Shown here one piece after another: positions 33,679 through 47,265 of a DNA stretch of 64,000 bases; position 1 is the first letter of the stretch; each line of letters starts with the position of its first letter. This DNA is from Sesamum alatum. Its lineage: Eukaryota > Streptophyta > Magnoliopsida > Lamiales > Pedaliaceae. The notes beneath the pieces are model-generated. The model was not told the origin of the DNA and did no database searches. It saw only the letters and a list, made by a program, of their open reading frames with translations. The DNA lies in NCBI GenBank assembly GCA_034509735.1, contig JACGWO010000004.1:10583395-10647394 (forward strand), given 5' to 3'. The translations under genes and the position numbers were made by a program.

Positions 33679-34519
33679 TGATGAGAACACCTGATGAGAA
33701 CACCGAGGGTTTCAACGAGCTAAAGAACTTCAAGAACAATTGCACCAAGACTTAACCATTGGAAGTGGGCCAATGACGAGAGGATGGTTGAAGAGAATGC
33801 TAGAAGCAATTCAAGCCCAATCCAACTTAATATTTGCTAATGGGATCAAGGCACAATTGGAGGCCCAACATGAGTACTTAATTTCAATAATTCAAGCCCA
33901 AGGGAGCCCATATTAAGAGCCCAAATTCGTCCAAGTGCAGCCAAGTGGTCAAAGAAGACTTCTTAATCACATTCAAAGTGCATTTATCACATACAATGCA
34001 CCAATTTTCGGATTCACATGAAAGACCATAATGTTTACTCGTTTTTGACCAAGAATGCATAGTTTTTAGTCATATTTTGACTAATTATTGAATGTACATC
34101 CACCAAGGAGTCAATTGGGGATATGTGTGGTCAATTTGGAAGTGTTTTAGGCCTATAAAAGGCATGTATCAGCATGCAAACGGGAACAATCAAGAAGATA
34201 TCCAAGTTTAAGAAATATTGAGAGAGTTCTCATATTTTGGAGAGTTTATATCCTATTTTTCAGCTTTAGTGAAACCTTGCCTTGTCAATCTAGCATATTA
34301 GGTTGGTGATTCAAATTCACAAAGCCCCAATTCGTGCTCGACCCAAGTGTGTCGTTGTGTGATTGGTTTACTCGTGCTCGTGGTTGGTTGAATGTTCTAA
34401 GTAGAAGGTCACGTTCATATAACATTGGTTGGCTATTTGCATTCCTCAGGTCACAGACCTTTTATCCATTGCAAGCCTACGTCGTGAAGATCGGGCCACC
34501 CATGGTCAATACCATATCA
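33679..34519 (+). mobile_element. Solo LTR of the CRM-like family (841 bp, plus strand)
   Basis: Begins TGATGAGAACACC and ends ACCATATCA, matching the CRM-like LTRs over their full length. It includes the pol-tail coding segment ([14 protein letters not shown] here), the TATA box at 34154-34162, and the conserved end GGGCCACCCATGGTCAATACC. The start is odd: the terminal 13 bp TGATGAGAACACC occur twice in a row, at 33679-33691 and 33692-33704. Flanks are GTCAT (33674-33678) and ATCAT (34520-34524), a target duplication with one mismatch; the satellite on both sides joins in phase when the LTR is removed. It is therefore a solo LTR left by LTR-LTR recombination. Confidence 0.9.
34154..34162 (+). 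promoter_or_regulatory. TATA box of the solo CRM-like LTR
   Basis: TATAAAAGG within GGCCTATAAAAGGCATG, intact. A solo LTR of this kind could still start transcription into the adjacent satellite; nothing in the sequence shows that it does. Confidence 0.6.
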
Positions 34520-37500
34520 ATCATCTATCAGTAAATGATAAGGACTGAAAACACAAGGTATTTCCTCCGATTGTGTTGAGTATTAGGCATGTATCAGGAT
34601 TATACAATTGATTATGAAGGTTGACCAAGCCCACGATATGGCAAAGATAAAAGGGAATTAGTGTCTAAATTCGTTTAAAGGAGTTTGTCGTTGCGCAAAA
34701 GTACAAAGCTGAGTCCCATGGCTCAAACCAGTGTTCTAGATGTAGTACCAGTGCAGTTTATTGTTAAATAAGACGGAGTCCTAGTCGTATAATCGAAGAG
34801 TGGCTTTATAATTGATTATTAGAGTCGATACGAATATATTTTTTAGCCAGTAATGAGTCATCTATCAGTGAATGATAAGGGTTGGAAACAAAAGGTGTTT
34901 TCTACGATTGTGTTGAGTATTAGGCATGTATCCGGATGTACGGTTGATTATGAAGGTTGACCAAGCCCACGATATGGCAAAGATGAAAGGGAATTAGTGT
35001 CTAAATTCGTTTAAAGGAGTTTGTCGTTGTGCAAAAGTACAAAGCTGAGTCCATGGCTCAAACGAGTGTTCTAGATGTAGTACTAGTGCAGTTTAATGTT
35101 GAATAAGATGGACTCCTAGTCGTATAACCGAAGAGTGGCTTTAATATTGATTATTAGAGTCGATATGAGTTTATTTATAGCCAGTAATGACTCATCTATT
35201 AGTCAATGAAAAGGACTTGAAACACAAGGTGTTTCCTACGATTGTGATGAGTATTAGGCATATATCCGGACGTACGATTGATTACGAAAGTTTGACCAAG
35301 CCCTCGATATGGCAAAGATAAAAGGGAATCAGTGTCTAAATTCGTTTAAACGAGTTTGTCATTGGGCAAAGGTACAAAAGCTGAGTCCATGGCTCAAATG
35401 AGTGTTCAAGATGTAGTCCTAGTACATTTTTATGTTGAATAAGATAGATTGCTAGTTGTATAATCGAAGAATGGCTTTAATTTTGATTATTAGAGTCGAT
35501 ACGAATATATTTATAACTAGAAATGAGTCATCTATCAATCAATGATAAGGACGGAAAACATAAGGTACTTCCTACAATTGCGTTGAGTATTAGGCATGTA
35601 TCCGGACGTACGATTGATTTCAAAGGTTGACCAAGCCCTCGATATGGCAAAGATAAAGGGAATCAGTGTCTAAATTCATTTAAACGAGTTGTCGTTGGCA
35701 AAGGTACAAAAGCTGAGTCCATGGCTCAAACGAGTGTTCAAGATGTAGTCCTAGTGGATTCTTATGTTTAATAAGACGGAGTCCTTTTAGTATAATCGAA
35801 GATTGGCATTATTATTGATTATTAGTCTCGATAATAATATATTTATATCCAGTAATGAGTCATCTATCAGTCAACCATGATAAGACTGAAAACACAAGGT
35901 GCTTCCTACGATTCTGTTGAGTATTAGGCATGTATCCGGACGTACGATTGATTACGAAGGTTGACCAAAGCCCTCGATATGGCAAAGATAAAAGGGAATT
36001 AGTGTCTAATTTCATTTAAAGGAGTTTGTCGTTGCGCACAAATACAAAGCTGAGTCCATGGCTCAAACGAGTGTTCTAGATGTAGTACTAGTGCAATTTT
36101 ATGTTGAATAAGATGCAATCTTAGTCGTATAATCGAAGAGTGGCTTTAATATTGATTCTTAGAGTCGATACGAATATATTTATTGCCAAAAATGAGCCAT
36201 CTATCAGTTAATGATAAGGACAGAAAACACAAGGTGTTTCCTATGATTAGGTTGAGTATTAGGCATGTATCCGGACGTACGAATTGATTACAAAAGGGTG
36301 ACCAAGCCCTCGATTATGGCAAAGATAAAAGGGAATTAGTGTCTAAATTCGTTTAAAGCAGTTTGTCGTTGGGCAAAGGTACAAAAGTTGAGTCCATGGA
36401 TCAAACGAGTGTTCAAGATGTAGTCCTAGTGCATTTTAATGTTGAATAAGATTGATTCCTAGTCGTATAACCGAAGAGTGCTTTATATCGATTATTAGAG
36501 TCGATACGAATATATTTATAAACTAGAAATGAGTCATCTATCAGTCAATTATAAGGACTGAAAACACAAGGTGTTTCCTACAATTGTGTTGAATATTAGG
36601 CATGTAAACCGGACGTACGATTGATTTACGACGGGTGACCAAGCCCTCGATATGGCAGAAGATAAAAGATAAAAGGAGTCAGTGTCTAAATTTGTTTAAA
36701 GGAGTTTGTCGTTGCACAAAGGTACAAAGCTGTGTCCATGTCTCAAACGAGTGTTCTAGATATAGTCCTAGTGCAATTTTATGTTGAATAAGATAGAGTC
36801 CTAGTCGAATAATCGAAGAGTTGCTTTAATATTGATTATTAGAGTCGATAGAATATATTTCTACCAGTAATGAGTTATCTATCAGTCAACAATAATAAGG
36901 ACTGAAAACACAAGGTATTTCCAACGATTGTGTTGAGTATTAGGCATGTATCAGGACGTAATTGATTACGAAGGTTGACCAATCCCTCGATATAACAAAC
37001 ATAAAAGGGAATTAGTGTCTAAATTCGTTCAAAGGAGTTTGTCGTTGGGCAAAGGCACAAAGGCTGAATCCACGGCTCAAACGAGTGTTCAAAGATGAAA
37101 TCCTAGTGCATTTTTATGGTGAATAAGATGGAGTCCTAGTCACATACTCGAAGAGTGGCTTTAATATTGATTATTAGAATCGGTACGAATATATTTATAG
37201 CCAGAAATGAGTCATCTATCAGTGATAGGGACAGAAAAACATAAGGTGTTTCCTACGATTGTGTTGAGTATTAGGCATGTATCCGGACGTACGATTGATT
37301 ATGAAGGTTGACCCAAGCCCTCGATTTATTGGCAAAGATAAAAGGGAATTAGTGTCTAAATTCGTTTAAAGCTGTGGCAAAGGTACAAAAGCTGAGTCCA
37401 TGGCTCAAACGAGTGTTCAAGATGTAGTCCTAGTGCATTCTAGTGCATTTTAATGGTTGAATAAGATGGATTCCTAGTCGTATAAACCGAAGAGTGGCTT

Positions 37501-40500
37501 TAATATCGATTATTAGAGTCGATACGAATATATTATAACTAGAAATGAGTTATCTATCAGTCAATTATAAGGACGGAAAACACAAGGTGTTTCCTACGAT
37601 TCTGTTGAGTATTAGGCATGTAAATCAGACGTACGAATGATTATGAAGGGTGACCAAGCCCTCAATATGGCAAAGATAAAAGGGATTCAGTGTCTAAATT
37701 TGTTTAAAGAGTTTGTCGTTCACAAAGGTACAAAGTGTGTCCATGGCTCAAACGAGTGTTCTAGATGTAGTCCTAGTGCAATTTTATGTTGAATAAAGAT
37801 AGAGTCCTAGTCGTATAATCGAAGAGTCGCTTTAATATTGATTATTAGAGTCGATACAAATATATTTATAGCCAGTAATGAGTCATCTATCAATCAACAA
37901 TGATAAGGACTGAAAAACACAAGGTATTTCCAACGATTGTGTTGAGTATTAGGCATGTATCCGGACGTACGATTGATTACGAAGGTTGACCGATCCCTCG
38001 ATATGACAAACATTTAAAGGAAATTAGTGTCTAAATTCGTTTAAAGGAGTTTGTCGTTGGGCAAAGGTACAAAAAGCTGAATGCACGACTCAAACGAGTG
38101 TTCAAGATGAAAATCCTAGTGCATTTTAATGTGAAAAAGATGGAGTCCTAGTCGTATTATACTTGAAGAGTGGCTTTAATATTGATTATTAGAGTCGATA
38201 CAAATATATTTATAGCTAGTAATGAGTCATCTGTCAGTGATAAGGACAGATAACATAAGGTGTTTCCTACGATTGTGTTCAGTATTAGGCATGTATCCGG
38301 ACATATGATTGATTACGAAGGTTGACCAAGCCCTCGATATGGCAATGATAAAAGGGAATTTGTGTCTAAATTCGTTTAAAGGAGTTTGTCGTTGCCGCAA
38401 AGGTACAAAAATTGAGTCCATCGCTCAAACGAGTGTTCAAGATGTAGTCCTAGTGCATTTTTATGGTGAATAACATGGAGTTCCTAGTCGTATAATCGAA
38501 GAGTCGCTTTAATATTGATTATTATGTCGATACGAATATATTTATAGCCAGTAATGAGTCATCTATCAGTCAATGATAAGGAGTGAAAACACAAGGTATT
38601 TCCTACGATTGTGTTGAGTATTAGGCATGTATCCGACGTTATGATTGATTACGAAGGTTGACCAAGGCATCGATATGACAAGGATAAAAGGGAATTAGTG
38701 TCTAAATTCGTTTAAAGCAGTTTGTCGTTGGGCAAAGGTACAAAAGCTTAGTCCATGGCTCAAACGACTGTTCAAGATGTAGTCCTAGTGCATTTTTATG
38801 CTGAATAAGATGGATTCCTAGTCGTATAATCGAAGAGTGGCTTTAATATTGATTATTAGAGTCGATACGAATATATTTATAAGCCAGTAATGAGTCATCT
38901 ATCTGTCCAATGATAAGGACTGAAAACACAAGGTGTTTCCTACGATTGTGTTGAGTGCTAGGCATGTATCCGGACGTACGATTGATTACGAAGGGTGACC
39001 AAGCCCAGGATATGGCAAAGATAAAAGGGAATAAGTGTCTAAATTCGTTTAAAGTAGTTTGTCGTTGGGCACAAGGAACAAAAGCTGAGTCCAATGGCTC
39101 AAATTAGTGTTCAAGATGTAGTCCTAGTGCATTTTACGTTGTATAAGATGGATTTCTATTCGTATAATTGAAGAATGGCTTTAATATTGATTATTAGAGT
39201 TGATACGAATATATTTATAACATGTAATGTGTCATCTATCAGTCAATTATAAGAACTGAAAACACAAGGTGTTTCCTACGATTGTGTTGAGTATTTAGCA
39301 TGTATCCAGACGTACGATTGATTATGAAGGTTGACCAACCCTCGATATGGCAAAGATAAATGGAATTAGTGTCTAAATTCGTTTAAAGCAGTTTGTCGTT
39401 GGGCAAAGGTACAAAAGCTGAGTCCATGGCTCAAACGAGTGTTCAAAGATGTAGTCCTAGTGCATTCTAGTGCATTTTAATGTTGAATAAGATGGATTCC
39501 TAGTCGTATAACCGAGGAGTGGCTTTAATATCGATTATTAGAGTCGATACGAATATATTTATAACTAGAAAACACAAGGTGTATTCTACGATTCTGTTGA
39601 GTATTAGGCATGTAATCAGATGTACGAATGATTACGAAGGGTGACCAAGCCCTCAATTTGGCAAAGATAAAAGGGATTCAGTGTCTAAATTTGTTTAAAT
39701 GAGTTTGTCGTTGCACAAAGGTAACAAAGCTGTGTCCATGGCTCAAACGATGTGTTCTAGATGTAGTCCTAGTGCAATTTATGTTGAATAAGATAGAGTC
39801 CTAGTCGTATAATCGAAGAGTCGCTTTAATATTGATTATTAGAGTCGATACAAATATATTATAGCCAGTAATGAGTCATCTATCAGTCAACAATGATAAG
39901 GACTGAAAACACAAGGTATTTCCAAGATTGTGTGAGTATTAGGCATGTATCCGACGTACGATGATTACGAAGGTTCACCAATCCCTCGATAATAACAAAC
40001 ATAAAAGGGAATTAGTGTCTTAAATTCGTTTAAAGGAGTTTGTCGTTGGGCAAAGGTACAAAAGCTGAATGCATGCTCAAACGTAGTTTCAAGATGAAAT
40101 CCTAGTGCATTTTTAATGTGAATAAGATGGAGTCCTAGTCGTATACTCGAAGGTGGCTTTAATATTGATTTTATTAAAGTTCGATACAAATATATTTATA
40201 GCCAGTAATGAGTCATCTATCAGTGATAAGGACAGATAACATAAGGTGTTCCTACGATTGTGTTGAGTATTAGGCATGTATCCGTACGTACGATTGATTA
40301 TGAAGTTGACCAAGCCCCTTGATATGGGCAAAGATAAAAGGAATTAGTGTCTAAATTCATTTAAAGGAGTTTTGTCATTGTGCAAAGGTACAAAGCTGAG
40401 TCCATGGCTCAAACGAGTGATCTAGATGTAGTACTAGTTCAATTATACGTTGAATAAGATGGAGTCCTAGTCGTATAATCGAAGGGTGCTTTAATATTGA

Positions 40501-43473
40501 TTATAGAGTCGATACGAATTTATATTTATATCCAGTAATGAGTCATCTATCAGTCAATGATAAGGACTGAAAACACAAGGTGTTTTGTACGATTGTGTTG
40601 AGTATTAGGCATGTATCCGGACGTACGATTGATTACGAAGGTTGACCAAGCCCTCGATATCGCAAAGATAAAAGGTAATTAGTGTCTAAATTCGTTTAAA
40701 GGAGCTTTGTCGTTGCGCAAAGGTACAAGTTGAGTCCATGGATTCAAATGAGTGTTCTAGATGTAGTACTAGCGCAATTTTATGTTGAATAAGATGGAGT
40801 AATAGTCATATAATCGAAGAGTGGGTTTAATATTAATTCTTAGAGTCAATACGAATATATTTATAGGCAGAAATGAGTCATCTACCAGTCAATGATAAGG
40901 ATTGAAAACACAAGTTGTTTCTATGATTGTATTGAGTATTAGGGCATGTATCGGACGTAAGATTGATTACGAAGGGTGACAAAGCCCTCGATATGCAAGA
41001 TAAAAGGGAATTAGTGTTCTATATTCGTTTAAAGTAGTTTGTCGTTGGGCAAAGGTTCAAAAGCTGAGTCCATGGCTCAAACGAGTGTTCAAGATGTAGT
41101 CCTAGTGTATTTTTATGATGAATAAGATGGATTCCTAGTCGTATAATTGAATAGTGACTTTAATTTTGATTATTAAGAGTCGATACAAAATATATTTATG
41201 GCCAGTAATGAGTCATCTCTATCAGTCAATGATAAGGACTGAAAACACAAGGTGTTTTCTTCGACTGTGTTGAGTATTAGCATTATCCAGACGTATGATT
41301 GATTACAAAGTTGACCAAGCCCTCGATTATGGCAAAGATAAAAGGGAATTAGTCTCTAAATTCGTTTAAAGGAGTTTGTCGTTGGGCAAAGGTACAAAGC
41401 CTGATCCATGGCTCAAACGAGTGTTCTAGATGTAGTCCTAGTGCATTTTAATGTTGAAATAAGATAGAGTCCTAGTCGTATAATTGAATGGTGGCTTAAT
41501 ATTGATTATTTAGAGCCGATACGAATGTATTTATAGCCATAATGAGTCATCTATCAGTCAATTGATAAGGATTGAAGAAACACAAGTGTGTTGGTGTTTT
41601 TGTACGATGTGTTGATATTAGGCATTTATTCCGACGTACGATTGATTACGAAGGTTGACCAAGCCCCCCCCCCCCCCTCGATATCGCAAAGATAAAAGGT
41701 AATTAGTGTCTAAATTCGTTTAAAGGAGTTTGTCGTTGGGCAAAGACAAAAGCTGAATCCACGGGCTCAACGAGTGTTCAAGATGAAATCCTAGTGCATT
41801 TTTTATGGTGAATAAGATGGAGTCCTAGCGTAACTACTCGAAGAGTGGCTTTAATATGATTTATTAGAGTGTATTTGATACGAATATATTTATAGCTAGT
41901 AATGAGTCCTGCTATCCTTTAGTCAATGAAAGGACTGAAAACACATCCGGGTTTTCCAACGTATGTTGAGTATTAGGCATGTATCGGACGTATACGATTG
42001 ATTACGAAGGTTGACCAAGCCCTCGATATGACAAAGATATAAAGGGAATTAGTGTGTAAATTTCGCTTTTTTTAAAGGAGTTCGGCGTTGCGCACGGGTT
42101 CTTTTAAGGATACATAGCTGAGTGCATGGCTCAAACGAGTGTTCTTAGAAATGTAGTACTTGTGCAATTTTATGTTGAATAAGATGTGGAGTCCTAGTCG
42201 TATAATCGAGAGTGGCCTTAATATTGATTATTAGAGTCGATACGAATATATTTATAGCCAGAAATGAGTCATGTATCAGTCAATGATAAGGATAGAAAAC
42301 AACAAGGTGTTTCCCTACGATTGTGTTGAGTATTTAGGCATGTATCCGACGTACGATGATTATGAAGGTTGACCAAGCCTCGATATGGCAAAGATAAAAG
42401 GGAATTTGTGTCTGAATTCGTTTTAAAGGAGTTGTCGTTACGCAAATGTTACAAAGCTCTGTCTGTGGCTCAAACGAGAGTTCTAGATGTAGTACTAGTG
42501 CAATTTTATGTTGAATAAGCTGGAGTCCTAGTTGTATAATCGAAGAGTTGCTTTAATATTAATTACTAGAGTCCATATGAATATATTTATAGCCTGAAAT
42601 GAGTTACCTATCAGTCAATGATAAGGATTGAAAAATCAAGGTGTTTCCTACGATTGTGTTCAGTATTAGGCATGTATCCGTACGTATGATTGATTACGAA
42701 GGTTGACCAAGCCCTCGATATGGCAAAGATAAAAGGTAATTAGTGTCTAAATTCGTTTAATGGAGTTTGTTGTTGGGCAAAGGTACAAAAGCTGAATCCA
42801 CGGCTCAAACGAGTGTTCAAGATTGTTCGTAGTCCTAGTGCATCTTTATGTTGAATAAGATGAGTCCTAGTCGTATACTCAAGAGTGGCTTTAATATTGA
42901 TTATTTAGAGTCGATACGAAATATATTTATAGCCAGTAATGAGTCATCTATCAGTGAATGATAAGGACTGAAAACACACGATGTTTCCAATGAATTGTGT
43001 TTGAGTATTAGGCATGTATCTGGACGTACGATTGATTACGAAGGTTTGACCAAGCCCTCAATATGACAAAGATAAAAGGGAATTAGTGTATAAATTCGTT
43101 GAAAGGAGTTTGTCATTGCGCACAGGTACATAGCTGAGTCCATGGCTCAAATGAGTGTTCTAGATGTAGTACTAACGCAATTTTATGTTGAATAAGATGG
43201 AGTCCTAGTCGTATAATTTGAAGAGTAGCTTTAATATTGATTATTAGATCGATACGAATTATTTATAGCCAGAAATGAGTCATCTATCAGTCAAATGATA
43301 AGGACAGAAAACACAAGGTGTTTCCTATGATTGTGTTGAGTATTAGGCATGTATCCGGACGTATGATTGATTACGAAGGTGACCAAAGCCCTAATATGCA
43401 AAGATAAAAGGGAATTAGTGTCTAAATTCTGTTAAAGGAGTTTGTCGTTGCGCAAACGTACAAAGCCGAGTCC
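34520..43473. repeat. Satellite family II, second block, increasingly indel-rich
   Basis: Continuous family II monomers. Regular to about 36.2 kb; after that one-base insertions, losses and small duplications become frequent, for example a run of 14 Cs at 41664-41677 where other monomers have three. Monomer types matching units 2 and 3 of the 23-26 kb higher-order repeat recur near 36480, 36850, 37500, 37840, 39530 and 39840. It stops at GAGTCC, next to the truncated CRM-like copy. No genes. Confidence 0.92.
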
Positions 43474-45628
43474 TACATAACCTTTGGCCATCAACTCTTG
43501 GATTTGCCTTTGAATCTCCTTAGTTCTCTCGGGATTGTACGGTATGCTGGACGGTTTGGTAAGGATGCTCCTGGTATGAAGTCAATTTGATGCTCGATCA
43601 CACGAATTGGTGGTAAACCTAGTGGTATCTCATCCGGAAAGACATCTTCATAATCCTGCAAAAGAGATGTAACAACACTAGGCAAAGAAGATGTTAGGTT
43701 TGTTAGAGTTCAACATAGCCTCTTTGTACAAGTACTATGAGGTTTGTTGGGAAAACAAAGCTTCCTAATTGATGTCACTCTTCTTAGCAACTAGTAAACT
43801 CTCTTTCTTTCATCTTTTTCCCTCTCCTTTTCTTTCCTCTTTGCTTTCTTTTCTCCATCTTTTGAATCACTAAATTTTCTTGTCACTCTCATTTTCACTC
43901 TCTTCTTTTTTGTTTCTCTTTCTTTTTCTCACACTCTCTTTTGTTTTCTCTCAAAATCTGATCTTGCAAAATCTGCTTTGGTGTCATCGGATTGAGAGTT
44001 ATGGATTCCCCTCATAGCACAAAAGAGTAACGATTTTGGAATCCATCATGTGTTACATGCCTATCAAAGGCCATGGCCTCCCGAAGCAATATGTGGCATG
44101 CTAACCTCATCTTTGTACCTTCCAATTGAAAACAATACCTTCACTTGCTAATTTTTGGTCACCTCAACTCGCCACACTCATTTTCAACCATTGAAGCTGT
44201 ATGACGGTGATGTTTTGATAGTAGAGTAGACCTTATTTTTGAACCAATTCATACTTGCCACATTGCAACAACTTACCACCATCAATATCATGCTACATAC
44301 CTTTTCCTTGAACTTTGGCAGCGTGTATGAACAAGTTTTTCTCTTTGGCAATTGTCTTCCTCCATCATATGGGCACTAAGAGCTCTTCTAGTAACAAGCA
44401 ACTCTCCTTCTTCGGCATACTCTCCATCACCATCTTCTTGTGATGATTCCTCTTTCTCAGTGCTTTCTCCTTCGGTTCCAACTCTCCATGATTGTTAAAG
44501 ATCATTGTACGTCGAGGTTAGGACACTCACTTTGCTATGTGCCCTTTCTCCCTTGGCACTTGAAACACTTTAATATCATGGTTTTCTTGAAGAATTAGGC
44601 TCGGTTTGAACCTTTTTTGCACAACTTTGTCACCATGTTTAGGATCGGCCTCCTTGAATTTCGATGTGGAAGGGGTGTCTTTCTTGGGGTGTTCTTCCAT
44701 GGACTGAACGTAGATGAGTTAGAACTCCTCCGTATTAAGTCCTCTCCGCTTGAGTTGTTGTTCAACCTTGATAGGATTGGTTTGTACCATCTCTTCAAGT
44801 TCTACATAGTGGTGCATCTTCCACAACATCAGTCGAGTGTCACGATTGAGCCCATGTAAAGAAAAGAAACGAGCCATAGTTGCTTCATTGTCCTCTATGA
44901 TGTTAGTCGGATCATGGCAACCATCTCTTTGTAGTACTCATCAACACTTTTAGAACCTTTGAGTAAGGCGTTTGGAGCTGGTTGTGAAGCTCATGACGAT
45001 AATAGGATGCGAACGAACCTCCTCCTCATGATTGCTCTCATCTCTTTCCATGTGTGATAGGATGTTCACCATTCCTAACCCGTTTCCTTTTGCATCTGAT
45101 CCCACCAAACAAGAGCATAATCGGTAAACTCAAGGGCTGCGAGTTTGACCTTTTACTCTACGAGTAGTTGTGGCATGAAAAAATTGCTCAACATGCATCT
45201 CCCATTCCAAATATGCTTCGGGATCACTCTTTCCTTTAAATGAAGGAATTGTGACCTTAACGCCTCCTAAGGCCACCATCTTCATCTCTAGGCCGTCTCG
45301 GTCTATCTCGTTGGTCTATTCACTCTCCTTGGCCGGATGTCCTCAGAATACTACACCACTTGGATCCTCCAAATACTCATTATGAACATGATGTTTTGAG
45401 GAGCCGTGAATTGGGAGTTTTGTCTTTAATTTGTAGCTCTTGGACCGACAACTTGATCCTCTACTTGATCCAATCTTCATGAAGAACCTTCCAACATACG
45501 GTCAAGCAACTTCTCAAGGTGCCTCACCAGAAGGCTTGCATATGAATGCATCGACTCCGTCTCGTAGTGTTTCTCCGAGTTGTTGTCATCACTTCTTCAA
45601 CAACTCCTTTATCTCGATTTTCTGCCAT
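43474..45628 (-). pseudogene. CRM-like gag-protease-RT start, heavily frameshifted
   Basis: Homologous to 14440-16594. Start codon ATG at 45626-45628. Recognisable pieces: the gag N-terminus, the zinc-knuckle region near 44520-44570, the protease region near 44250-44300, the Lys/Glu-rich linker, and the pre-RT segment [18 protein letters not shown] with [19 protein letters not shown] at 43491-43685. The TAA after the gag N-terminus (near 45428) and the TAG in gag (near 45160) occur at the same positions as in the 12-18 kb element. Frames change many times, so no product is possible as sequenced. Confidence 0.8.
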
Positions 45629-46482
45629 TTAATAAAATCGATAGGATAACCTCACCAAATCCTTGCCACACTCTTTTTGGTTCTCTCTATAATTTATTTT
45701 TCCACTTGTGTTTCACTCTTTTAATTTTTTCCACTCGTGTTTCACTCTTTATTTTTCCACTCGTGTTTTTCACTCTTTATCTTTTTCCACTCGTGTTTTC
45801 ACTCCTCACTTAATAAGCTCACAACTCTTGACTCTCAACGATAGTCTCACTACACTCAACCATCTTAAATCTGAAACTTAATGAAACTCGATGCTTTTAT
45901 CTAGCTTGTAATTGACTCAAAAAAACAAATGAATATAATCTCTAATCATTTAAATTTTATAATCTAATTTAATTTAATGGAATATTTCATAATAATAATA
46001 ATTTCTCAACCAAGTATGTGTAGCATACAATAATAAATGGACGATTCAAACTTACTCGTTGCCAAGAGAATGGTCTAAAGAAGCTAGGTACAACTTGGGG
46101 AAATCAAGATCGGTTGGCTTACAAGGATAGTAGAAAAGTATAGCTAGGAAAAAATAACACAATCTGATTTTTTCTTTTTCTTTTGTTTTTTTTCCCTTTC
46201 AAATGGCCCTTTTTTTTTTTCACTTTTATACTCTTATTTTTTTTGCCTTCTTGTTTTTTTTTTGAACGAATTTTTCTTCTCTTTTTTGGCTAAGCTCGTT
46301 TTTTTTTTTTTCCCGAGCTTTTCTCTTCATTTTTTTTTTGAACGAATTTTGTCCTCTATTTATTTTTTGTAAAGATAAAACAAAAGATAAACAATGGGGT
46401 ACTCGGAAGCTTGGTGGGTGGTAAGATAAAAGATAGGTGGAACTTGGGGACCTACCGTGTCAACGAAGGCTCTGATACCACA

Positions 46483-47265
46483 TGATATGGTAAATTGACC
46501 ATGGGTGGCCCGATCTTCACGACGTAGGCTTGAAATAGATAAAGGAGGTTCCGTGACCTGAGGAATACGTAGAATTAAATAGCTCCAACCAACGTTATTG
46601 GACGTGACCTGCTCTATCTTAGAACATTCAACCAACCATGACACGAGTAAACCAATCCACACAACGACACACTTGGGTCGAGCACGAATTTGGGGGCTTT
46701 GTGAATTTGAATCACAACCTAATATGCTAGATTACAAAGCAAGTTTCACTTAAAGCTGAAAATAGGGATATAAACTCTCAAAAATATGAGAACTCTCTCA
46801 ATATTTCTTAAACTTGGATATCTTATTGTTCTTCCCGTTTGCATGCTGATACATGCCTTTTATAGGCCTAAAATACTTCAAAATTGACCACACATATCCC
46901 CAAGTGACTCCTTGGTGGATGTACATTTTAATAATTAGTCAAAATATGACTAAAAACCTGATGCATCTCTTGGTCAAAACGATAAAACTCTTTGACTTGC
47001 CATTGTGAATCCGAGAATTGGTGCTTTGTATGTGAGAAATGCACTTTGAATGTAAATTGAAGAAAGTCCTTTTTGACCACAAGGCTTGCACATGGACGAA
47101 AATGGGCTCTTATTATGGGCTACCTTGGGCTTGAATTTGAAATTAAGCACTCATGTTGGGCCTCCAATTGTGACTTGATCCCATTAGCAAATATTAAGTT
47201 GGATTGGGCTTGAATTGCTTCTTGCATTCTCTTCAACCTTCCTCTTGTCATTGGCCACTTCCATT
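46483..47265 (-). repeat. Partial CRM-like 5' LTR
   Basis: Ends ACCATATCA-like next to the PBS and extends to GGCCACTTCCATT, within the pol-tail coding part; the outermost ~85 bp including TGATGAG are missing. Satellite (GATAAAAAGGG) follows immediately. Confidence 0.85.

Larger units (their letters stand above)
43474..47265 (-). mobile_element. CRM-like element fragment, truncated at both ends
   Basis: Minus-strand 5' half of a CRM-like element: partial 5' LTR (46483-47265), PBS TGGTATCAGAGCC at 46468-46480, leader, gag-protease, and the start of RT. The RT breaks off at 43474, within the block encoding MAKGYV. The LTR lacks about its first 85 bp. Satellite abuts both breaks, with no target duplication. 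The right flank restarts about 71 bp earlier in the monomer than the left flank stops, so this is not a simple insertion. Many one- to three-base indels relative to the 12.3-18.1 kb copy are probably sequencing error. Confidence 0.85.

Noticed and set aside
19030..40331. Many 60-80-codon ORFs within family II monomers (for example 19030-19212, 38843-39094, 40113-40331)
   Set aside because: They recur at the same monomer phase with changing ends and frequent stops, have no domain, and often depend on indels; chance frames in a satellite.
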